Below are positions 1 to 5,461 of a stretch of 7,676 nucleotides of DNA, one piece after another. The stretch is from Bacteroidales bacterium UBA4353 (GTDB lineage: Bacteria; Bacteroidota; Bacteroidia; Bacteroidales; Paludibacteraceae): positions 1-7,676 of the forward strand of contig DGSV01000016.1 in the NCBI GenBank assembly GCA_002394025.1, read 5' to 3'. Position numbers and translations under genes: made by a program. The notes under the pieces are model-generated. The model was given only the letters and a program-made list of their open reading frames with translations, was not told the origin of the DNA and searched no databases. How positions within the stretch are numbered: the stretch's first letter is position 1; each line of letters opens with the position of its first letter.

Positions 1-118
1 TGGTGAACATCAATGTAGGGTCATCTTTTATCACCATAGGTGCCGAGGGAACGACTTTGTGACCCTTGGCAGCAAAGTAATCAAGGAATGATTGGCGGAT
101 TTCTTTTGAAGACAACAT
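1..118 (-). CDS. alaS: Alanyl-tRNA synthetase, N-terminal fragment
   Basis: This is the first 39 codons of alaS; the rest lies beyond the left edge of the window. The enzyme charges tRNA-Ala with alanine in the cytoplasm (class II aminoacyl-tRNA synthetase). The fragment reads MLSSKEIRQSFLDYF, then AAKGHKVVPSAPM and DDPTLMFT. These match the highly conserved AlaS start, where the SKEIR...F...KGH...PSAP...DDPTL(M/L)FTNAG pattern opens the catalytic domain. The ATG at 118 is the natural start because the conserved block begins a few residues later. The 52-bp gap to the lipoprotein gene upstream is AT-rich, with no consensus promoter or terminator that I can see, so read-through from that gene is possible. 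Confidence 0.95.
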   Translation of the reverse strand, partial: MLSSKEIRQSFLDYFAAKGHKVVPSAPMVIKDDPTLMFT

Positions 119-170
119 TGCTTTAATCTCTGTTTAATCGGTATTAATATGTTATTTAATAATTCTGTTT

Positions 171-1037
171 TTAGTCGGTTTCTATCACCAGATAGCGGCT
201 TACGGACCAGAAGGCTTGCGAGTCGGTGATAGACAGCGTGAAGTGGTCAGAGTCCTTGTTGAGGCTGTATGAACTTTTGGGGTGGTTGGTGAGAATTTTT
301 GCCCTTGAGGCGTATATCGGTATGTTAGTCGTTTTGCGAGCGTCGATTTTCACGAAATAGTCTTTATTGAAGTCTTCTTCAAGGACTTTTTTGCTGAAGC
401 CCGCCGATGACATGATGCCTTGTTCGCGTAGTTCTTTCTTGCTGCCGAACACGTACCATGCCGAGGCTATGGTATGTTCCCTGTCGTCGATGACTTGTTG
501 CTGCTGTTCTGTCTGTCGTGTGAGGTCATCAATTATGTCGTTCTGGCTACTGATAGTGTCGCTCATCAGTGTTATAAGCTCGTTTTTCTGAGCAAGTTGC
601 TTCTCTAAGCTGCCGATTTTTTCACCTTCAGCTTCGAGTTTTTCGGTCAGTACCTGTAGTGATTTTTCAAGTTGGCTAATTTTCAGAGAACTGCCCTTTA
701 ATTTATCTCTTAGTTTGCTGAGCTCTTTTCTGTTGCTCTGCAACATATCGTTGAGGTATTTTATGTCTTCGTTGACCTTCGCCACTTGGTCGTTATTCAT
801 CGTTTCGCTTACGGGTTCGATGGATATCGTGTTTTCCATCTGTTTGATGCGTTCGATATTTTCCTGTATGGTGTTGAAAGCTGTGAGGTATGCGTTGACT
901 TCATCCTCAATTTGCTGTTTTGCAACACGCAAAGAGTCGTTTTCGGCTTTCAGACGGTCAGCATCACCGTTTCCGGGAAAACAACCAATTAGGAAACAAA
1001 CTGATATACAAATAATAAGAGTGCGGAAGGTGCTCAT
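171..1037 (-). CDS. Coiled-coil envelope lipoprotein, function unknown
   Basis: The protein has 288 residues. It opens with a lipoprotein signal: a charged start (MSTFR), a hydrophobic stretch to residue 18 and the lipobox LIGC, with the lipidated Cys at 19. Residues about 25-190 are rich in Glu, Lys, Gln, Leu and Asp with heptad-like spacing and almost no Pro, which predicts a long coiled coil. Residues 191-288 look globular, starting at SAWYVFGSKKELREQGI and ending near FWSVSRYLVIE. Similar lipoproteins are common in Bacteroidales. From memory, some automated pipelines call relatives 'Cbp1 family collagen-binding adhesin'; I cannot verify that label here and would not infer collagen binding from it. 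Inferred location is the envelope, anchored by lipid, with the coiled coil as a spacer. The gene lies 52 bp upstream of alaS on the same strand and has a good -7 element at 1063-1070. No Shine-Dalgarno is visible before the ATG. Confidence 0.85.
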   Translation of the reverse strand: MSTFRTLIICISVCFLIGCFPGNGDADRLKAENDSLRVAKQQIEDEVNAYLTAFNTIQENIERIKQMENTISIEPVSETMNNDQVAKVNEDIKYLNDMLQSNRKELSKLRDKLKGSSLKISQLEKSLQVLTEKLEAEGEKIGSLEKQLAQKNELITLMSDTISSQNDIIDDLTRQTEQQQQVIDDREHTIASAWYVFGSKKELREQGIMSSAGFSKKVLEEDFNKDYFVKIDARKTTNIPIYASRAKILTNHPKSSYSLNKDSDHFTLSITDSQAFWSVSRYLVIETD

Positions 1038-1062
1038 TAACGTTTATTAAGTAATACGACTG

Positions 1063-1070
1063 CAAAGGTA
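1063..1070 (-). promoter_or_regulatory. Bacteroidota-type -7 element of the coiled-coil lipoprotein gene
   Basis: Read on the minus strand the element is TACCTTTG, an exact match to the Bacteroidota -7 consensus TAnnTTTG. It would place transcription start some 20 nt before the ATG at 1037. A clear TTG at -33 is missing: the expected position reads TTAACG, so the upstream half of the promoter is weak or unusual. Confidence 0.5.
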
Positions 1071-1115
1071 CGATATTTTGCTGATAAAACGTTAATTTTT
1101 TGCATTAAAAATCAC

Positions 1116-1295
1116 TTAATGACATTTGTTGCAGTCATTTTTTGTGCAGTGTAGGCTGTTGCAGTTTTTTGCCATGTCGCATCCTGTGCACTGATGTTTA
1201 TTCTTTTTTGTGCTGAGCATTGGTTTTATGAAATGCCAGAGTGTGATGACAACAGTGGCGGCGATTATGATGTATGTCAATATCTCCTGTATCAT
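1116..1295 (-). CDS. FeoB-associated Cys-rich membrane protein
   Basis: This small protein of 59 residues starts MIQEILTYI. It has one N-terminal hydrophobic helix (about residues 5-26) and a short basic linker (KKNKH). A Cys-rich tail carries six cysteines at 36, 39, 45, 50, 55 and 58 (C-x2-C-x5-C-x4-C-x4-C-x2-C). This matches the family of short, single-helix Cys-rich proteins encoded after feoB in Bacteroidota and Firmicutes (FeoB-associated Cys-rich membrane protein). Their role is not settled; metal or Fe-S binding next to the transporter is the usual suggestion. The ATG at 1295 overlaps the feoAB stop (ATGA, 1292-1295), which argues for translational coupling and fixes the start. The same frame stays open upstream to 1568, but that part lies inside feoAB in another frame and is not a real extension. 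It is the last gene of the feo operon. Confidence 0.9.
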   Translation of the reverse strand: MIQEILTYIIIAATVVITLWHFIKPMLSTKKNKHQCTGCDMAKNCNSLHCTKNDCNKCH

Positions 1296-3598
1296 ATTAT
1301 CATGTTTCCGATTTGATAGACTAACATTGCGCAGAACCATGCCAATAGTGTGGTATATATTATTGTGAACCACATCCATTTTCGTCCTGCTTCGCGTCTG
1401 ATAGCCGTCACAGCCGCTATGCAAGGGAAGTAGAGAAGTATGAATACCATGAAAGCCAATGCCGTGAGTGGTGTGAATGGCATTGTATCGGGGTATAGTA
1501 CGCTGAGCGATGAGACTACGACCTCCTTTGCCGCGATGCCTGTTATCAGGCTCACTCCCATTTGCCACTGCATTCCCAGAGGTTTGAAAACCGGTGCCAA
1601 TGTGTGCCCCAGCATGCCTATATAGCTATGTTGTGCCGCTTCTGCTTCTGTCATTTCGGGTAGTGGACGGGGGAAATAGCCCAAAGCCCAGATTATGATA
1701 CTGGCAAAGAGGATGATTGTGCCCATTTTTTGCAGGTATTGTACCGATTTATCCCACATGTGTATCATGGTGTTGCGCACTGTTGGGAAGCGGTAGGGTG
1801 GAAGTTCCATGACAAATTGGTCGTCTGCGTCCTTGAAGGCAAAACGTTTTACTATTATTGATGTTATGATAGCCACAGCGATTCCCAGCAGATATAGCGA
1901 AAGCAATATTATGGCCTTGTGGTTGGCGAAGAACATGGGTATGAGTAGCATATATACCGGCAGTCGTGCCGAGCAGCTCATAAAGGGTATGGTGATGATT
2001 GTCAGTATGCGGTCCTTTGGGTTTTGTAATGTTCGTGTTGCCATGATTGCCGGCACTCCGCAGCCGAAGCCTATGAGGTATGGTATGAACGATTTGCCGT
2101 GCAGTCCGATGCGATGCATGAGTTTATCCATGATAAATGCCGCTCGCGCCATATATCCTGTGTCTTCAAGTAGTGATATGAAAAAGAATAGTATCAGTAT
2201 GTTAGGCAGGAATACCAGTACTCCTCCCACGCCGGCTATCACACCTTCAACTATCAGATCACGCAGCATACCCGGTGCCATAAGTTGCTCTATTTGTTTT
2301 CCGAACCATGCTACCGCTTGTTCGAGCCATTGCTGTGGATATGCACCCAGGGAGAATGTGGTTTCGAACATGAGCCAAAGGAAAAGAATGAGTATCGGAA
2401 ATCCTAACCAACGGTTGGTGAGTATTGTGTCGAGCGCATAGCCCAATCGTAGTCGGTCTTGCGTGGAGTTATGAGTGAGTACTTCGTGTAGTGCGCCGCG
2501 TATAAATCCGTACTTGGCATCGGTGATGATGGTTTGTATGTCGTTCTGAAATTCTTGCTCAAGTTTTTTACGTTGCTCACTGGCCACTTGTTGTATATCA
2601 CCGATATTGGGCATGGTATTGAGCAGGTTCATCGTTATTGAGTCGTTTTGCAGGGCTTCTATGGCAAGGTAGCGACTATGGTAGATGGCTTTGAGTTGCT
2701 CGTTTTTGTCGATATGTTTTTTGACCTGCCGTATGGCGTCTTCAATATCCGGTCCGTAGTTTATGTGGATATGTTTTGTGTCAGCTTCCTGATGTTCATA
2801 GATGTTCACTATGGCTTCGAGCACGTCGTTGATGCCTTTGCCTGTCGAAGATACTGTAGGAATGATAGGAAACCCGAGCATTTGTTGCATGGCAGCAATG
2901 TCGATTTTATCGCCGGAGCGTTCTAATTCGTCGTACATATTGAGCGCCATCACCAACGGCAGGCTTTGGTCTATCAGCTGTGTGGTAAGCAGCATGTTGC
3001 GTTCCAGATTGCCTGCGTCAATGATGTTGAGTACGATGTCGGGTTTCTGCTCGGTGATATATTGGCGTACGTATCGCTCTTCGGGAGTGTAGTCCGTGAG
3101 ACTGTATGTTCCCGGCAGGTCAATGAGGTTTATGGTATATCCCCGGTGGTGGTAAATGCCCACTTTAGCGTCCACGGTGACTCCTGAGTAGTTGCCGACT
3201 TTTTCGCGTAGTCCTGTTGCGTGATTGAAGAATGACGTCTTGCCACAATTGGGGTTGCCGACAAGGGCTACTGTGATGTCGTGTGTCAGCTCACGGATTT
3301 CGGTTTCAAGATGTTCTTCGAATGTCTGTGGTGTTTCGATATCGTTGTGAGCGTCAGCACTGAGTGACACTACTTCTATGTTTTTCGCCTCGTTTCGCCT
3401 CAGGCTCACGTGACTGCCCATGATGCGGTATTCGATAGGGTCTGTCAAGGGTGCGTTTTTGATGACATCGATGCGTTCGCCTCGCACAAAGCCCATTTCA
3501 AGAATACGGTGGCGAAAACCTCCGTAGCCGTGTACCTTGATTATCGTACAGCTGCTGCCTTCGGGCATATCAGAGAGCACAAGTGACTTCTTATCCAT
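1292..3598 (-). CDS. feoB: Ferrous iron transporter, FeoA-FeoB fusion
   Basis: This is an inner-membrane Fe2+ importer in which FeoA is fused to the N-terminus of FeoB (768 residues from the ATG at 3598). Residues about 4-77 form the FeoA SH3-like domain (EMGFVRGE, then MGSHVSLRR), followed by an acidic linker. The cytosolic G domain has G1 GNPNCGKTS (114-122), a G2 Thr (141) in GNYSGVTVD, G3 DLPG (160-163), G4 NMYD (220-223) and G5 SSTGKG (250-255). A helical region of about 120 residues precedes the polytopic membrane part from about 398. The two gate motifs with conserved Cys are present: GFGCGVP (Cys513) and FMSCSARLP (Cys542). GIAAKEVVVSSL (687-698) is also intact. All expected motifs are there, so the protein should be functional. 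A TTG 12 bp upstream (3610) could extend it by four residues; I prefer the ATG. FeoAB fusions are known in Bacteroidetes. The Cys-rich partner gene overlaps its stop by 4 bp. An inverted repeat lies 53 bp upstream; no convincing -7/-33 pair was found. Confidence 0.96.
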   Translation of the reverse strand: MDKKSLVLSDMPEGSSCTIIKVHGYGGFRHRILEMGFVRGERIDVIKNAPLTDPIEYRIMGSHVSLRRNEAKNIEVVSLSADAHNDIETPQTFEEHLETEIRELTHDITVALVGNPNCGKTSFFNHATGLREKVGNYSGVTVDAKVGIYHHRGYTINLIDLPGTYSLTDYTPEERYVRQYITEQKPDIVLNIIDAGNLERNMLLTTQLIDQSLPLVMALNMYDELERSGDKIDIAAMQQMLGFPIIPTVSSTGKGINDVLEAIVNIYEHQEADTKHIHINYGPDIEDAIRQVKKHIDKNEQLKAIYHSRYLAIEALQNDSITMNLLNTMPNIGDIQQVASEQRKKLEQEFQNDIQTIITDAKYGFIRGALHEVLTHNSTQDRLRLGYALDTILTNRWLGFPILILFLWLMFETTFSLGAYPQQWLEQAVAWFGKQIEQLMAPGMLRDLIVEGVIAGVGGVLVFLPNILILFFFISLLEDTGYMARAAFIMDKLMHRIGLHGKSFIPYLIGFGCGVPAIMATRTLQNPKDRILTIITIPFMSCSARLPVYMLLIPMFFANHKAIILLSLYLLGIAVAIITSIIVKRFAFKDADDQFVMELPPYRFPTVRNTMIHMWDKSVQYLQKMGTIILFASIIIWALGYFPRPLPEMTEAEAAQHSYIGMLGHTLAPVFKPLGMQWQMGVSLITGIAAKEVVVSSLSVLYPDTMPFTPLTALAFMVFILLYFPCIAAVTAIRREAGRKWMWFTIIYTTLLAWFCAMLVYQIGNMII

Positions 3599-3651
3599 GT
3601 TTTTTATCAAATTTTCAATTTGCTAATTTCGGAAAAATCTTTGATATGTGG

Positions 3652-3671
3652 TATCCCCATTATTGGGGATA
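3652..3671. promoter_or_regulatory. Inverted repeat upstream of feoAB, candidate operator
   Basis: TATCCCCA and TGGGGATA form perfect 8-bp arms around the spacer TTAT. The repeat lies in the 196-bp region between pepD and feoAB, with its near edge 53 bp before the feoAB ATG. G/C blocks in an otherwise AT-rich gap make it stand out. There is no T-run beside it, so it does not look like a terminator. The central CCATTATTGG recurs exactly upstream of the porin-imelysin operon (5399-5408). It is best read as a binding site for a dimeric regulator, possibly metal-responsive; it does not fit the classical Fur box or the DtxR consensus as I know them. Confidence 0.55.
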
Positions 3672-3731
3672 GTAAACGATGTTGTCCGGTAAGGATATGA
3701 TGTTAGAAGTCGCTGCATAACGTCTCATAGC

Positions 3732-3775
3732 AAAAAAAACAGTGAAGTTTTGCAATAAAACTCCGCTGTTTTTTT
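3732..3775 (-). terminator. Rho-independent terminator after pepD (symmetrical)
   Basis: A hairpin lies 20 bp beyond the pepD stop. The inner stem is AGTTTT/AAAACT around the loop GCAAT. It continues through one A-C mismatch, a G-C pair and a G-U pair to CAG/CTG, then A-run pairs with T-run. A run of eight A on the left and seven T on the right means either strand would end in a U-tract, so it could work in both directions. Here the only converging transcription is pepD, on the minus strand. It separates pepD from the feo operon. Confidence 0.8.
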
Positions 3776-3794
3776 GATTAGTTATTAATGAATG

Positions 3795-5255
3795 TTATTT
3801 TGTCAGTTTTTCGAGTGTGGCGATGAGTAGTTTCCAGAATAGTTCCACACTGTGAATATTAATTTTTTCTGCAGGGCTGTGCGGGTGCATGATGGTTGGT
3901 CCGAATGAAATCATATCCATGCCGGGGTAGTTGCGACCTATGATTCCACATTCCAGTCCGGCATGTATGATAACGATTTTCGCTTCTTTACCAAACTGCT
4001 CTCTGTAAACTTCTTTCATGGTTCCCAGTATCGGAGACTCAAGGTTTGGTTTCCACCCCGGATAACTACCTACCATCTCTACTTTGGCTCCGGCAAGGCT
4101 GAACACGCTTTCAATCATTGATGCCACTTCTTCTTTGCGGCTTTCTACAGAACTGCGCGTAAGACATTGTACTTTGATGCTTTCACCGTCAGATTTGATG
4201 ACCGCGAGGTTATTGGACGTTTCCACTATTTCCGGCATTTCGGGTATAACACGGTAAACACCATTAGGGCATGCCGTAACAGCGTTAATCAGGTCATCCT
4301 GAATTTCTTCGGGTATGAGCCCTGATGGAGTGTCTGTACGTTCTGCTGTAAGGATGATATTATTTTCAATGCCGTGGTATTCCTTATTAAAGAGTTCCGC
4401 AAATTCTTCGGCGAGCCGTACAATGTCATCCACTCCGTCGCGAGGTACTGTTATTGTAGCAGTACATTCATAAGGAATGGCGTTTCTCAGTGTTCCTCCG
4501 CAAATGCTTGCCAAGCGCGCTTCATAGTTTCCTACGGCTTCTTTTAGGAATCTGAACATGAGTTTATTGGCATTGGCGCGTTGCAGGTTTATATCAACTC
4601 CTGAATGTCCGCCATGCAGTCCTGTCAGGTGTATTTTGAGTGCTACATCGCCTTCTGGCACGTCAGCCTCGAAATAACGGAATGTGATATTGCCATCCAC
4701 ACCTCCGGCACAACCTACGTAAAGTTCACCTTCAGTTTCAGAATCGAGGTTGAGAAGTATCTTGCCTTGTAACCATCCGCCTTTTAGGTCGAAAGCTCCG
4801 TACATGCCCGTTTCTTCATCTACGGTGAATAGTGCTTCCAGTGCGGGATGTTTGATGCTATCATCTGTGAGCACCGCCATAGCTGTGGCAACTCCTATTC
4901 CGTTGTCGGCTCCCAGTGTGGTGCGGTCTGCAGTAACCCATTCACCATCGGCACTGACGTGAGCCTCAATGGCATCGCGCTCGAAATCAAAAACTTTGTC
5001 CCCGGCTTTTTGCGGTACCATATCCATGTGTCCTTGTAGGATAACGCCGGGCAGGTGTTCGCAGCCAGGACTTGCGGGCTTACGAAGTAACACGTTGCCT
5101 ATCTCATCCTGAAGAGTCTCAAGACCATGACTTTTGCCAAAGTCAACGAGAAATTTCGCTACCTCCGCGGTCTTGCCCGATGGGCGCGGAATACGTGTGA
5201 GAGAGTAGAAATGATTCCATAATGCAGAAGGCTGCAAGTTACGAATGTCTGTCAT
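3795..5255 (-). CDS. pepD: Aminoacyl-histidine dipeptidase (peptidase M20C)
   Basis: PepD (carnosinase-type, Xaa-His dipeptidase) is a cytoplasmic metallopeptidase that hydrolyses dipeptides such as L-carnosine. The protein has 486 residues, the same size class as E. coli PepD. Metal and catalytic residues of the M20 family are in place: H76 with D78 in GHMDMV, bridging D117 in GADNG, general base E147 and ligand E148 in VDEETG, D171 in NLDSE, and H459 in MHPHSPAE. The lid domain carries GLHGGHSGVD (212-221). No signal peptide is present. The start at 5255 sits directly before MTDIRNLQPSALWNHFYSLTRIPRPSG, which matches the family N-terminus. It has its own promoter (5295-5326) and a strong terminator (3732-3775), so it appears to be a single-gene unit. 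I see no functional link to the iron genes on either side. Confidence 0.96.
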   Translation of the reverse strand: MTDIRNLQPSALWNHFYSLTRIPRPSGKTAEVAKFLVDFGKSHGLETLQDEIGNVLLRKPASPGCEHLPGVILQGHMDMVPQKAGDKVFDFERDAIEAHVSADGEWVTADRTTLGADNGIGVATAMAVLTDDSIKHPALEALFTVDEETGMYGAFDLKGGWLQGKILLNLDSETEGELYVGCAGGVDGNITFRYFEADVPEGDVALKIHLTGLHGGHSGVDINLQRANANKLMFRFLKEAVGNYEARLASICGGTLRNAIPYECTATITVPRDGVDDIVRLAEEFAELFNKEYHGIENNIILTAERTDTPSGLIPEEIQDDLINAVTACPNGVYRVIPEMPEIVETSNNLAVIKSDGESIKVQCLTRSSVESRKEEVASMIESVFSLAGAKVEMVGSYPGWKPNLESPILGTMKEVYREQFGKEAKIVIIHAGLECGIIGRNYPGMDMISFGPTIMHPHSPAEKINIHSVELFWKLLIATLEKLTK

Positions 5256-5294
5256 AAAGCAAATAATTGTTGGTTAGGTTTACTTTTGCGAAGC

Positions 5295-5326
5295 CAAAAT
5301 TACGAATATTTTTTCAAATAGCGCAA
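5295..5326 (-). promoter_or_regulatory. Promoter of pepD (Bacteroidota -33/-7)
   Basis: On the minus strand TAATTTTG (5302-5295) matches the -7 consensus TAnnTTTG exactly. A TTG (5326-5324) lies 21 nt upstream, at the -33 position. The predicted transcription start is about 30 nt before the pepD ATG. Confidence 0.65.
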
Positions 5327-5353
5327 CATTGACGCTTAAAATCTTTTTTTGCG

Positions 5354-5413
5354 AATCACTAATAGCCATTAATGAGTAGTATGTGCACACACTTTTAGCC
5401 ATTATTGGTGATT
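5354..5413. promoter_or_regulatory. Repeat cluster upstream of the porin operon, candidate operator
   Basis: Three overlapping symmetries occur here. First, AATCACTAATA (5354-5364) and TATTGGTGATT (5403-5413) are inverted repeats with one mismatch in 11. Second, TAGCCATTAATG (5363-5374) and TAGCCATTATTG (5396-5407) are direct repeats matching at 11 of 12 bases, 33 bp apart, or about three helical turns. Third, TGTGCACA (5382-5389) is a perfect palindrome close to the centre. The right-hand copy holds CCATTATTGG (5399-5408), also found in the feoAB inverted repeat, and abuts the -33 TTG of the porin promoter. That position suits a repressor. The regulator is unknown. Confidence 0.45.
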
Positions 5414-5442
5414 GGGTGTTTTGTAGCAAAAGTGTAACTTTG
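5412..5442 (+). promoter_or_regulatory. Promoter of the porin-imelysin operon (Bacteroidota -33/-7)
   Basis: TTG (5412-5414) and TAACTTTG (5435-5442, exact fit to TAnnTTTG) are separated by 20 nt, the usual Bacteroidota spacing. The predicted transcription start is near 5449, leaving a leader of only about 13 nt before the ATG at 5462. It is divergent to the pepD promoter in the same 206-bp gap. Confidence 0.7.
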
Positions 5443-5461
5443 CTAAATCTAAAATGAAACT

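Noticed and set aside
119..170. Partial direct repeat AAACAGA-ATTA in the gap before alaS (minus strand)
   Set aside because: Short, AT-rich and imperfect; easily due to chance in this composition.
1118..1139. Hairpin AATGAC/GTCATT at the end of the Cys-rich gene as a terminator of the feo operon
   Set aside because: Only six pairs with a 10-base loop that includes coding sequence and the stop codon, and the following minus-strand T-run is short and interrupted. Too weak to call.
1809..2441. A 210-codon open frame on the plus strand opposite feoAB
   Set aside because: It is fully antisense to the membrane part of feoAB, has no recognisable motif or promoter, and its composition reflects reverse-complemented FeoB codons.
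3596..3610. TTG at 3610 as the feoAB start
   Set aside because: It would add only four residues (MIKN), while the ATG at 3598 is in frame and gives the usual FeoA-domain N-terminus. It cannot be excluded from sequence alone.
3608..3615. AAAATTTG on the minus strand as the -7 box of feoAB
   Set aside because: It misses the first T of the consensus, has no TTG at -33, and would leave only a few bases before the ATG. The feoAB promoter remains unassigned.
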